Origin: Phytopythium helicoides | Lineage: Eukaryota > Oomycota > Peronosporomycetes > Pythiales > Pythiaceae | DNA: 64,000 bases | NCBI GenBank assembly: GCA_024867545.1 | Contig: JANFNE010000034.1 | Span: forward strand, 124,001-188,000 | Reading direction: 5' to 3' | Shown: piece by piece, positions 34,635 through 45,479 of the stretch | Position numbering within the stretch: position 1 is the first letter of the stretch | How the letters are laid out: every line of letters begins with the position of its first letter | Notes under the pieces: generated by a model | Database searches by the model: none | Told to the model about the DNA's origin: nothing | Seen by the model: the letters and a program-made list of their open reading frames with translations, nothing else | Program-made: the position numbers and the translations under genes

Positions 34635-37600
34635 ATGCCACGCCCGCGCCTGACGCTGCTGGTCGTGGCGCTGGGCTGGTGGCTCGCGTCGCTCGCGTCG
34701 ACAGCGGCCGAGCCCATGGACAACCGCACGCTGGTGACGGTGCCGTCGGGCGTGACGACCGTGCTGCTTAACAGCGAGGTGACGCAGCAGATTGCGTGCG
34801 CCATGAAGCCCAGCACGACGCTCAAGATCGCGCTGAGCGTCAAGGACGCGGAGGAGAAGCAGCTCGAGGCAGAGGCCAACCAGCTCGTCACGCCGCACAT
34901 GCTCGTGTTCGACGCGAGCTCCATCAGCACCGACAACAAGGTCATCGCCCGCAATTTTACGCTATTCGGGACCACGCAGGGGCGCTACTACCTGTCCTTC
35001 GAGGTCTTCCAAGGCGGAGACGACTACCGTCTGAGCGCTACGAGCTCCGTCGTGATCGTGGCCGAGGCCAGCGAGCTAGGGTGGCAAGGGCATCTGGTAC
35101 GAGCTAGGAGCAAACACAGCCATGTTCTCGCTGGTCATGGTATTCTTCGTGTGGAGACGGCTCCACCAGGTAGATCTCCCCATCTGGAGCCGAGGAGATC
35201 GTCCTCGGGGACTCTTTGAGCGCGGGAACTTTGACGACGATGCGCCGGAGATATTTCATAGCAAGTACGAACCGATTCTTGGCGCGACAGTAAAGGAGCG
35301 AGCAAAAAAGTTTTGGAGTACGTCGTGTAGTGGCGTCTTTGCGGGGTTTACGTGCGGTATCCCGGCAGCGCTCTCGATGAAGTTTCACGTCGAGGCAGGG
35401 TCATCTTTTCGCGCTACTGAGCGTCTTTAGCCTCGGTGTGATGCTGCCTGTGGTGAGTATTATCGATTGGATTTTTCATTGACAGCGCTTGCTCATGTGG
35501 TTCTGTCACCTCCAGAACTATCTATCAGGCAACTCACAGACATCTACTGAGGGTGATACATTCCAGCAAACCACTCTTAGCAACGTGCCGCTTCACAGCT
35601 CCTGGTACTGGGTTCATGTAGGCTATTGCTATGTAGTGGCGGCCGGCATCATCAGGCTCCTTGTACGACAAGAAGCTTTGGCTTCGTCCCTCCGAGAGAT
35701 TGTACGCGAGAGACTAGTTGGTGCTCGCAGCTTGTTGATCACCAGTGGCCTCCCCCGACGATGACATACAAGACTCTCAAGGCAATTCTAAACGAGATCA
35801 TTCAGACGACGTCATCTAGAAAAGCGAACAGGATCAAGGAGGTTGCAATCGTGTATGATCTGCGTCGAGTGCACTCAATTCTAGCGCACCGCCGAGACCT
35901 TGCACTGGATTTGCAACGAACGGAGCAAACCGAAGAAGCATACGCAGCAGGGACACTGTCGTGGAACCTTGTCTGTTGTCCCGGATCTAACATGGTACCG
36001 AGCTTGAGTGAAATAGTGAGCTGGTACGCGCGATGTCGGCCGTGTCGATATGCTTTGCGGTGTGGACAAGATACCCCCAAGTGTAGCTGCTACTGCTGCA
36101 AATGCTGCTGCCCTCGCCATCAGCCTAATGCGGATACCACGCCAATGGAGCTTGAAGACGAAGATCATTCGTGCTGCTGCTCCTGGTTCACAGGGTGCTT
36201 CAGCAAAGACACTGCCTCAGCAAGTACCAAGATGCAATTGCTGATTGACGAGCTTGATTTCTTTCCGGACGAAGGTCCTCAAGGTGTACAACGAATTGCA
36301 GTGCGCTGGCCGCGCTTTTGTCACTTTTGATTCTCCCCAAACCCGCAATACGTTCGTCCGACTCGTGCGTAGCCGTTCTTTCAACGGACGCATGATCAAC
36401 GCTGTTGAATCGTTTGCCTCGAGAATTCGAGGTCTCCCGCGACCAACGATACTAGACGCTAGTGTGAGTCGAACTGGACAAGCAACTTCCCAACATTTCA
36501 GTAACGAGTGCACCTGAACCTGCTGATGTGATATGGGAGAACGTGGCTGTGCGTCAGAATTCCCTGAAGCACCTCGCCAAATCGACAATCCGTCACACGG
36601 CAACACTGGTACTATTGCTGCTTTTCTCGACACCCACGGCAGGTACTCGTTTATATTCGCCTTGATAGCTCGAGCGACTTTTATAGCGGCCTTGAGCGCC
36701 GTCACTCTCTTCTCATGACTATGGCTGCTGCCTATTTGCCATCGCTGCTGCTGGTACGCATCGGCGAGTGTGGTTGCTGGGCTATTTGGCTTGGCTAATG
36801 TGTATGACCTGTGTCATAGATTGCAGTAAACTGGTGTCTGCTCACGTTCCTGTACTGGCTATCCATGTCGGAACCTGCTATCAGTGAATCGAAGCGCACA
36901 AAGTCATTTCTTATCAAGGGTTTCATATATCTCATTGTGGTACGTCTCCCTCTTCATTTTCAGGGCGTTTGTATCGAAACTCACTAATTGTTATTTGTCT
37001 TGCTAGAGCTCTGTTTTCCTTCCGAGTATTGGCGTCACCGTGGCATACCTCGCTGTCACGGGGCTTGAGAACCGAGAAGGCAACGGCTACGTTGAGTCTT
37101 TCTTGTACAAGGTATCGGGTACCTTCTTCATCTCGTACGTGTGTCAGCGTGCGTTTCTCGGGGCAATCCTAGATATCACTCGTGCCGGTGAGCGTCTTGC
37201 TCTTCATCCATGGCTACTTGCCCGTGCCGTGACCGAAGATGAGCGCCAACGAGCCACAAGACCTGGTGCATACTCATACGGCCACGACTACGCGCTGGTG
37301 CTGAGTGTACTCCTAGTTGCGTTACTTGGCACAGTCATCACACCGCTTATCACTCCGTTCGGCGCGCTTTACTTCTATCTCAAGTTTGCAACGAACAAGT
37401 ACAACTTCTTCTATGTGCTCCCGTACAGTCCTGGGCGAGGGCATATTGCACAGACTGCCCACGCACTCACACTTGTGTGCTTGCTGCTGTTCGAGTTTAC
37501 GATGGCATTTGTGTTGCTGCATGTCGCCGGCCGACCCCAGTTCGTTGCCATCATTGTATTGCTTGTAGCTACAGGTGCATTCTATGTGCTCCAGCTTTCC

Positions 37601-38023
37601 AGCGTTGGTCGGATCGTCAAGCGCAGCCTGCTGTTTTCGACAGATACTCAGTTCAAGGTGAAAAGCGATGACGAAGAAGACGAAGTGGTTGTTGATGAAG
37701 CACAATCGAAGACTTCACTGATCACCCGGCTGCGCCGTATTTTCCGCCGCAGGCCGAAACCGCCGCAAGAGGATCGCCGTTGGCATAGCACGTCGTATGC
37801 AGACCCTTACAAGGTGACTCTGTCGATCTTCAAGCGGTTTGGTGTGAACCAAGTGCATCGAATGGCATCCGAGCGCACCCAAATGCGCTATGCGTTCTTG
37901 CGTTTGCGGCAGCACGCTGAGGAGCAAAGTCCTCCGAAGTCCTGTTGCGAAAGCTGCGGAAGAAGTTGGGGTCGTAGACAGCGCCATGAACACAAAGTTT
38001 CGGAGACGACCCACTTGGTATGA
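34635..38023 (+). CDS. CSC1/OSCA/TMEM63-type stress-gated channel (several apparent frameshifts)
   Basis: Predicted mechano/osmosensitive cation channel of the plasma membrane. It begins with a signal peptide (MPRPRLTLLVVALGWWLASL) and an unusual ~140-residue luminal domain. Then come TM0 (TAMFSLVMVFFVWRRL), HLFALLSVFSLGVMLPV, WYWVHVGYCYVVAAGIIRLL, a cytosolic loop with AGRAFVTFDS and APEPADVIWENVAV, TLVLLLLF, YLPSLLL, FIYLIV, and the diagnostic NKYNFFYVLPYSPGRGH before the last helices. Introns: 35453-35515, 36462-36501 (40 bp), 36754-36819, 36940-37006. Extra bases are inferred near 35077, 35398, 36272 and 36641, and one missing base near 35755 (run of C). The 37007-38023 exon is uninterrupted. 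The tail is Cys- and His-rich. Family match is strong; exact sequence in the middle is uncertain. Confidence 0.82.
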
Positions 38024-38126
38024 ATCACTCGACAACGTAAGACAGAAAGGGACCTGACTAATGTACTTGCGATCTTTTCGCCACATTACTTCGCCACTAG
38101 CGATTAACAAATACTTAAACTCCTGC

Positions 38127-39891
38127 TCACGGCCACATGCTTGAGATCATCGAGGCAGCGGCATTTACTAGCAAGCAGCTGATGAAGCTTGCCGGTAGCA
38201 TAAGCAAGAACGCGTGAACCCACTGCGTTATTGCGGAGACAGCGAGGATCAGTCACTGAACATACAAGGACATTCAGGAAGATGGTAGCTGCTAACCTGT
38301 TCCTGCTGCAGGATCTGGTCGATGTGAGGAAGCGGGATCCCGAACAGCTTTTTCGACGGTCCATTCACTAGGGTTGCACAATACAAGAAGATCAATCAAC
38401 TCCAATGCGTAAAACCAGAAATACTGGGCTACCAGCGTACGAGTGGCAATTGCATCACGTTTGCACAGCGGGCAGCGTCCACTGCGACGTTCAAGCCATG
38501 GATTGATGCAATCAACATGATAGAAATGCTGGCAAGGGAGAACCTGCATATGAAGCAATCATTGTGTGTCAGTAAAAGGTATCACTGTCGTTCAATTTTG
38601 CGACGAAAAAACAAAACAAACCTTAATGTCCTCTCCGTTTTCAAAGTCATCCAGACAGATCGAGCACGACTCAGGATCAATGCTGGCGCTGTCAATAGAC
38701 TCGGTACGCTCGACGCGTGATGTAGTGTCGACATCTCCATCATTTAGTATATCGTTCTCGCTCGGTACAGTTGAACTGGTGTGCAGCTTGTCGATTTCTG
38801 CCATTGGGATTCTGTCGAGAACAAAGTCGGCCTCCAGCAGGTGCTGAAGCAACGATCGTTGAAGATTCTTCTCGTACTTGGCGACAGGAAGGTGCTTTGA
38901 CGCTCGCGACCTTCGAGTCTTGCCAATCCACTGAAAAACCGCCGAGGAGAGGATGCTCAAGCCACTTGAGAAAACGCACACCACCGAGATGAGAAACACA
39001 TAAGCCAACGCGCGCTTGAAGAGGCGATTTGACGTTGAAGCTTGGGTAACTGCGATACAAACAATAATATAAGTTTGGCACCGGACGGAGAGGCTGGAAC
39101 CGCACTCACGCTCGCCGTCCTTATTGATAGAGACTCGAACAGGGTTCCACGGAACTTCAAAGTAGAGCTGCTGTCGCAACCACTCGCCAGCCACAAATGA
39201 AATGAACACGGACGGGATGCGGATGAACGCTGCGATGTCATCTTTCTGCATGATCACATGGAACGGCGGTCTACGCAGGGAATGGAATGGTCAGCACATC
39301 AAATCCCACAGCAACGATCTCAACAGCGTCACCTACTCCTCGCGCAGTTCGCTATCCATCACAACAGCGGCAATCGCGTTGGCACGCTGCACGTTCCAGA
39401 CCTTCTGCGCAAAGTTGCAGTCGCCGCGCTGGATGAAGGCCACCTTGCCGCGCAGGTCCATGTCGAGCGGCTCGCATGCCGTGAAAGGGGACACTAGTAC
39501 GAGATTCCAACACTGTGCGTGAGTCTGGCTTCTCGCCTTAACTAACCACGCTGCGCATGTACCTGGAACGATCTCAAGGCTTCGTAGGTTGTCCGCCTCA
39601 AGCTGCGTCGCGTTCGTGAACTCTCCGGACCTGCGATAAGTCCCCCATCGTCAGCCCCGCGCCAATACTGCAGCACTCGCAGGCGTCTCGAACGCACACG
39701 TGGGTGATGAGGTCGCACGCTGGGCTGCTGGCAAATACACCACGGCGTCAGCAGGCGTTCTCCGCCCCTTGACAAGCCAAATCCGCCGCTCGCCTCTCGA
39801 TAACTAGCGCCGAGACCGCGGCATCTCTGGCGACGGGGCCGACGCCCAGCGTGACCAGACACAGCGCGGCGACGCGCAGCGAGCGACTCAT
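38127..39891 (-). CDS. PA-TM-RING E3 ubiquitin ligase (goliath/RNF13-like)
   Basis: Membrane-anchored RING-H2 ubiquitin ligase of endosomal/vacuolar type. Seven exons: 39891-39700, 39630-39563, 39493-39337, 39270-39110, 39049-38622, 38543-38297, 38222-38127; all introns GT-AG, 60-78 bp. A signal peptide (MSRSLRVAALCLVTLGVG) is followed by a protease-associated domain (TACEPLDMDLRGKVAFIQRG, DCNFAQKVWNVQRANAIAAVVM, VIMQKDDIAAF), a TM helix (ALAYVFLISVVCVFSSGLSI) and RING-H2 SCSICLDDF..LPCQHFYHVDCINPWL..RCPLCK. After the RING come two further hydrophobic stretches (LVAQYFWFYALELIDLLVL and WVHAFLLMLPASFISCLLV), unusual for the family. One extra base each is inferred near 39744 (GCCTGCTGACG) and 38369; with both removed all seven exons phase correctly. 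Confidence 0.88.
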
Positions 39892-40107
39892 GGGGTCCAG
39901 AGCGGCGGGGCGGCGGCAGGGCGAGGCGGGCGAGGCAGGAAGTGCCGCAGGTGACGTCGCTGCGTTTTTCACCACAGTCACCACGCCGGTATATTGGAAC
40001 CCTCATAGCCAAACCAAGTAAAAAAACAAACAAACAAGGGGGGCCTCGCATCAGACCCGGATCAGGTTTCAGTTTTCAGACACATTGAAGTTGCAGTCGA
40101 TGTCATG

Positions 40108-41499
40108 TCAGCTCGCGACGAACAGGTCGAGCGCCAGGGCGACCATGACCATGGCCAGCAGGTCCTGGCCGGCGTACACGGCCACGTGGGCGTCCTCGTG
40201 GCGCTTGCGCTGGTAGTGGCCCAGGAAGAACGTGAACCCGCCCTCGTCCGTGGCCGTCACCGTGTAGCTCACGTTGCCCACGCGCGCGCACTTCTCGCGG
40301 CGCGCGCGGATGCTGCCGAGGCAGGCGAACGCCCCGCAGGTAGACACGGCCGAGATCGACACCTCCTGCGACCTCCGGTCCCCTTCGACCAGCATGGACG
40401 GCAGCAGCTGGAAGTTCTGCTGCTGCTGGTGCACGCGGCAGGCTGGGAACGCGCGGCTGATGGCGTAGCGCACGATCGGGGCGTGCTCGTTCGCGGGGTC
40501 CACTCGGAGCGAGTGCGCGCCAAGATCTACCAGCTGTGCCAAGACGTTGTTGTACGTGTCCACTAGGCTCCAGATCTTGTGCTGGCGGCGACAGTGGAAA
40601 TACGTGTGGCCGCCAGGACCTGTCACGAACCGAACGCGCTGAGGGAACTTGGGCACACTCATCCGCATCGACATGTCGTGATCGTACACGAGTAGTGGCT
40701 GACGAACCGGATCAGAGCACAAGTATCGGGATGCCATGAAGTAGCGAGAGTAGACGAGCTCCGCGTACTCAAAGTCACTCTCGTGAGCGAGGCGTTCGAT
40801 GCGCTTGGCCTCCTCGAGGATGACTTCCTGGACCTCTTTGGTGCGGTGGAAGGTCGTGCGCAGCCTTGCAGCTAACGCCGATAGTACCGCCGCCTCAGCT
40901 CGCGACAAGGCCATGAACTTGTGGAGAATGCCGCTCTCCAACACCTCGGGGATCATCATGAGTTGCCGGAAGATGTGCAGCACGTCCTGTGCCGACCGTG
41001 ACACTGTGCGTCGCACGTGGATGAACCTGCACGACTTGCCGCGTTACATGCAGCTCTGGCTGTGAACGTATTCGCACGGCTCGTTGAGACGTACCCGATC
41101 TTGACAATGTCCACGACGTGATGCGACTCGAGCTGCTTGGGGAACGCGGCCTTTAAGCGGGCGAGCAGCCTCTGAAACTCGCCCCTCCGCACCTCGACGC
41201 GCTTGATCAGGTCGCTGTCATTGGAGAACTCAAGCACGAAGCCGATGGAGCGCGTCCGTATCTGGTTGTTAGTGCCGCGCACAAGCGAGACGCCGATTTG
41301 GCCGGAGGCTGCGTCCGCCGGTCAACAGCAGGACAAACAAAGAGTATTTGCAAGTCAGCTCAACGCCGTGACTCCTAGCAGATGGCCATTAGCACGCACT
41401 ATTGACGTCCGGGATGCTGATGGCCACCGGTGTGTATGCTGGTGGCCGCGGCGGGACGTAGAACTCGATGGTCCCGCTGAAGCAGCTCTCCTCGCGCAT
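40108..41499 (-). CDS. Unknown protein, possible Tubby-like/LOR C-terminal domain
   Basis: Three exons (41499-41400, 41308-41095, 41026-40108) give 1233 bp, 410 residues, with no frameshift. The N-terminal part (FSGTIEFYVPPRPP, FVLEFSNDSDLIKRVEVRRGEFQRLLARL) is basic and could be a small lipid- or protein-binding fold. A helical middle follows (HIFRQLMMIPEVLESGIL, LAARLRTTFHRTKEVQEVIL). The C-terminal ~160 residues contain RFVTGPGGHTYFHCRRQHKIWSLVD and end GQDLLAMVMVALALDLFVAS; the pattern of strands closed by a hydrophobic helix resembles LURP1-related/Tubby-like (scramblase superfamily) domains. That is a visual resemblance only. A QQQQ tract sits in the middle. The 5' end faces the UBA5-like gene across about 575 bp. 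Confidence 0.7.
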
Positions 41500-42075
41500 A
41501 GCGGCGGTTCTCAGGCCCCAGAGCTCGCGCGGAGCTCACCGAGCACGCGTCTCGTAGCTGCCACCTCACTTGACGCCGTGGTCGGCCGCTCCGGTGACCC
41601 GACAGGCCGCGGAGCGTCGAGATTGCCAATGCGCAATGCGATCGAGATGCCGCCGAGGTTCCGTATTTGTCCTGTAGGACTGAGAACATGGAGATGGGAT
41701 GCGTTGATTACATTGAAGGTCAAGAATCGGACAAAAGATGGTGTGGCAGCTCGAAATTGATGCCTGTAAGCGCACCTTTTCAATACAAAGCAGAGTGGAT
41801 TTTTGCGGTATCCATCCCAAACCTGTCCAAACCCGCGCGTGATGGAGTCGCGAAGAGGTGCAGCCGACCCACGGCGACCTCGCTGTGGTCGAATAGTCGC
41901 CGGCGGATTTGCTGGTGGCGCACGAGTCTTCGTCCGCATGAGCACCGCTCGAGAGGTGCGCTGGCTGCCTGAACCCCTTCGGGAGCGCGGCAAGTGACCG
42001 CGCGAGCTCGCAGGCGCAGCACCTCCAGGCGAGCGTGCGGGACCTGCAGAACGGTCGGCATTTACCTTAAGGCGC
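41500..42075. other. Intergenic between divergent genes
   Basis: Bidirectional upstream region of the unknown minus-strand gene and the UBA5-like gene. Overlapping open frames exist on both strands (41667-41972 plus; 41511-42395 minus, 294 codons), but they are GC-rich shadows with no recognisable domain. An Ala/Gln helical peptide read from about 41990-42052 could be a 5' exon of the UBA5-like gene (donor at ~42053, acceptor TCTGCAG at ~42112), giving an alternative N-terminus without the ATG at 42076. Confidence 0.45.
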
Positions 42076-43343
42076 ATGGGCCAGCTGGGCCTGACTGACG
42101 GTCGCGTGTCTGCAGCGCTGCGGCTGGCGCTCGGACAGGCAGAGCCGGGGCCGCTCGCGCGCGCCGGCCGAGGCGCAGACAGCCTTGAGCGCAATCCGAG
42201 CGCGCGCATCCTGGCCAACAACGACCGTGGCGTGATCCGAGACATCCAGGTGCGTGATTTCGCCCCCGCTCGACTTGCGGCGCGGGGGCTGAAAGGCGTC
42301 GCCAGCGAGTACGCAGGCTCGGCGTGGCGGTGATCGGGCTCGGCGGCGTCGGGAGCTTGGTGGCCGAGGCGTTCGCGCGCTAGTACGTGCTGCACATCGA
42401 TACTTGCATTGGGCTTCCGCGAGCGCGTAAACGGCGCTCCTCACGCCGGGTGCTTTGCTTCAACAACCCCAGCGGCGTGCAAGATCTCGTAGTGGTCGAC
42501 GACTCGCCTGTTGACGCCGCGGATCTCGACACGATCCCGTTCGTCGCCACGGACGAGGGCCACTCGAAGGAAGAGCGAGTTGCTGCGAGGCTCCGTCGCC
42601 TTAATCCCGACGTGGGTGTTCGCGTACTTGGCGCCTCTATCAGTGACGCCGAAGGCGTCGTTCGCGCGCTGAAGGCACTGGCTGTTGTAACGGAGCTCTC
42701 GACTGATGCTGATGCATCGGAAACAGACGTAGAAGAGAGCAATGCATACGACGAGCACGAGCACGTGCCGCTCAGCTTGGTAGTGCTTTGCACCCGGGAC
42801 GGCGAGCTGGCGCTCCGGTTGAACGACCTCTGCTGTCAGCTCGGTGTACCGTTTGCGCTCGCGTTCATGGGTGTCGACGGGATCTCCGGAGAGAGCTTGC
42901 TCGTCATCCCAGGCGTGTCGTCGTGCCTTCAATGCCTGGAGAAGCGAAAGGTGTGGAAATTGCCGGTAGCTGCAACAGTGAACAGCGATGATAGCGAGGA
43001 AGATGACGAAGAGGATGAGGAGGAGGATAGCGTCGCTCACGCATCCAGACGCCCTGTTGGACCCGTGCTGCCATCTACAGACTGCATCCTCGCCGGCCTA
43101 TGCGTCCAGAACGCTCTCATGTGCGTTGTTCTAGTCGTGGATGCTGCTTGGACAAGCGGTGAGCTAACCCGGCGCTTGACCAGGCACCTGCTGTCCTTCG
43201 GCTCGGCCTGCTCGCGGGTCGAGTACGACGGCTTCCTCGAGGGTCTCGAGCGCTCGGAGCTTGTGCCGCCCGTCGTGCACTGCCCCAGCAGGCGCTGCCA
43301 GCAGCGGCGCCGCTCGCTCGCTGTGAAGACTGGCACGCAGTAG
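42076..43343 (+). CDS. UBA5-like E1 (UFM1-activating enzyme family), catalytic Cys not conserved
   Basis: ThiF-fold adenylating protein of the UBA5 type. Exons 42076-42249, 42306-42382 and 42473-43343 (introns 56 and 90 bp) close in phase; 373 residues. ERNPSARILANNDRGVIRDIQ precedes VAVIGLGGVGSLVAEAFARYG (GxGxxG nucleotide loop), as in UBA5. Next come RLRRLNPDVGVRVLG, the zinc ligand pairs CLQC and HCPSRRC, and GESLLVIPGVSSC. At the position of the UBA5 active-site VCAASLPTT the sequence is PVGPVLPST (~43047-43080), so the thioester cysteine is absent; the nearest Cys is four residues after PST. An acidic insertion (EEDDEEDEEED) lies just upstream. It could be a non-catalytic paralogue. The start is uncertain, because a spliced alternative 5' exon is possible. 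Confidence 0.82.
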
Positions 43344-43454
43344 CAGCAGTCGCATCAACATTCCGCGATGATTGGAGTATGACGCCCACTATGGATTTGG
43401 ATAGAGTAGCATTGCGCGAATCCAACCAACGCCTTCCAGCAGTCGCCGCCCCCG

Positions 43455-45164
43455 ATGCTCGCGTTCGCGCAGCGTCTGCGGGGCTCGAGCAGCGGCGCAC
43501 GGCGCCCGCGCAGCTGGCGGTCGCTATGCGAGGCGCTGCGTGACCCTCCGCGCAGCGACTTCGCCTTCGTGCCGCACCAGTACGTGCACGCGCCGGCCGA
43601 GCTGGCAGAGGACCCGCTGTCCCCGAGCGAGAGCACGCCCATCAACGCGTCGCGCAAGCCGAGGGATGCCGAGGCCGCCTCGGCATCGCAGCGCAACCGC
43701 TTCTTCGCGCGCTTCCTGGCGGCGGCGGGCGTTGCAGGCGTCGCGGTCGTCTGGGTCGCGCTCTTCCCCATCTCGCCAACCAGGCTCTACAACATGCAGG
43801 TCGACGTGTTCAACACCAGCCACGTGCACGCCGTTTTTTTCCTTCGACAGTGTCTCTATCTCGGGCACGTGCTCGGCGCAGCTCTCGCGGGTTACCTTGG
43901 CGACAAGCTCGGCCGCCTCGGTACGCTCGAGCTCGCGACCATCCCTCTTCTGCTCGGCTGGGTCGCCGTTGGCATCTCCTATGGCGAAATCACCGTCATC
44001 ATCGGAAGATACTTGCTGGGAATGTCTGCTGGCATGATGAGCGTCGTCGTGCCGGTCTTCTTGGCCGAGATATGCGCTGCCAGGATCCGCGGTCGGGTCA
44101 TCAGTCTGCAAGCCTTCTTCAGCGGACTCGGAGGGCTCTGCTACCTTGGAATCGGTGGCCTCTTCATCCACCTCAGCCGCCTGTACTTCGGCTTCAACCT
44201 CAGCGAGTGGAAAGTGCTCGCGTTCGTTGGCTTGTTGCCCGGACTAGTACTCATGATTCTCACACAGAAGTTACCGGACACACCGACATTCCTCGTTGCC
44301 CGTCATGATGATCGGTCCTCAGCACTCGACATCTTTTTGCAACTCTTCAGCAACGACTACAAGAGCGCAGAGTATCATACTAACGCAGTTATCCACGCGC
44401 GAATGCTCGCTATACATGACCAAACCCACCATGGAGCTTTTTACCGGCCAGTACTGTTGTGCTGTTCAATGGCGGCGCTTCGAGCGGTTGGTCTGTACCT
44501 CATCAAACCCGCCATCACCTCTACGCCAACAAACTCCTTCGCGTTGACTGTGCTGAGTGTCGAAATCGAAGGTGGTGACTTCCAGATCCTTTATGTTCTC
44601 TGCTTTATGTGGGCTGCTGCGTTGTTGGGAACCATTTCATGCTTTTTTCTCATTGACACAACTGGGCGTCAGATCACTCTTCGAGCTGGTTGCTACGTTG
44701 CCACCATTTCTAGTATGTTCATTCTTGCGGTCACCGACAATACCAAGTCGCTGAATATGAAGCTCACAGACTATTCTTCAGCCGCAATTCTGCTCCTCAT
44801 GGTGGGGCACCAGCTTGGACTCGGGGTCGTCCCCTATGTTGCTACCAGCGAGCTTTTCTCTGTCAGACAGCGGCTGGGTGCTGTTAGCCTCGTGTGTATC
44901 TGCGAGGGAATGGTAAATCTTGTGTTGTCCCATCTCGCGCCATTGCTGCGAGATACACTCCCGGCGCCCGACGCATTTACTGCGAGTGTTGCGATTATTG
45001 GTGCGTGCAATATGACAGGGCTTCTGATTTCGTGGCTGTACATTCCGGAGACGAGCGGTCGAAGTCTTCAGGAGATTGAAGCAATTCTCTCAGGGTGGCA
45101 GCCAGCGACTCCGCAACGTAGCGGCTCTCGAGTCCGGCTTGGATACGGCAGCAACGGTTTTTGA
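43455..45164 (+). CDS. Major facilitator superfamily sugar transporter
   Basis: Twelve-helix GLUT/sugar-porter family transporter, encoded by a single exon of 569 residues. Signatures are GDKLGRLG in the loop between TM2 and TM3, IIGRYLLGMSAGMMSVVVPVFLAEI (TM4-5), FFLIDTTGRQ (DxxGRR-like, after TM8) and the C-terminal PETSGRSLQEIE. The QLS and QQxSG sugar-binding motifs are not obvious, so the substrate is left open. An N-terminal cytosolic region of about 90 residues precedes TM1 (AAGVAGVAVVWVALFPI). No frameshift was found. It is convergent with the HIT gene. Confidence 0.9.
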   Translation: MLAFAQRLRGSSSGARRPRSWRSLCEALRDPPRSDFAFVPHQYVHAPAELAEDPLSPSESTPINASRKPRDAEAASASQRNRFFARFLAAAGVAGVAVVWVALFPISPTRLYNMQVDVFNTSHVHAVFFLRQCLYLGHVLGAALAGYLGDKLGRLGTLELATIPLLLGWVAVGISYGEITVIIGRYLLGMSAGMMSVVVPVFLAEICAARIRGRVISLQAFFSGLGGLCYLGIGGLFIHLSRLYFGFNLSEWKVLAFVGLLPGLVLMILTQKLPDTPTFLVARHDDRSSALDIFLQLFSNDYKSAEYHTNAVIHARMLAIHDQTHHGAFYRPVLLCCSMAALRAVGLYLIKPAITSTPTNSFALTVLSVEIEGGDFQILYVLCFMWAAALLGTISCFFLIDTTGRQITLRAGCYVATISSMFILAVTDNTKSLNMKLTDYSSAAILLLMVGHQLGLGVVPYVATSELFSVRQRLGAVSLVCICEGMVNLVLSHLAPLLRDTLPAPDAFTASVAIIGACNMTGLLISWLYIPETSGRSLQEIEAILSGWQPATPQRSGSRVRLGYGSNGF

Positions 45165-45479
45165 TGGGTTTGGTGTACTCGCGTGGCTTACCATTCGTGA
45201 GAATGTGGGTGGATGGCCGGTGTGAGTACTTCCCTCGCAGCGTAGGTAGGTAGCGTAGCTATCGAACGATGATGAAGTAGATAGGCAAGTTCTTCATGCA
45301 TGGCAATTTCACGACTCTTCTAGTGAGCATTCGAAACACAACACATGCTTGCCGAACGAGATGGAGGATAACCAAATAAATACGTGCGTTATCTCGCCTC
45401 CATCTACCGTCTCTGAGAGAGCACGAAGCTTATACTGCGCCATTGTGGGACGCTAATGCCTGGATGGGGGTGCCTTTGG
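45165..45479. other. Convergent 3' intergenic
   Basis: About 315 bp between the 3' ends of the transporter and the HIT gene. It is AT-richer than its flanks and contains polyadenylation-like AAATAAATA at ~45374. I see no gene or repeat in it. Confidence 0.6.

Noticed and set aside
11700..39900. Programmed +1 ribosomal frameshifting as the cause of the repeated frame breaks
   Set aside because: The sites share no slippery sequence or stop context, occur in unrelated housekeeping genes such as H2A.Z and centrin, and cluster regionally; sequence error is simpler.
41511..42395. 294-codon minus-strand open frame
   Set aside because: It overlaps the first exons of the UBA5-like gene and an intergenic region; composition is that of GC-rich shadow (Arg/Ala/Pro/Ser).
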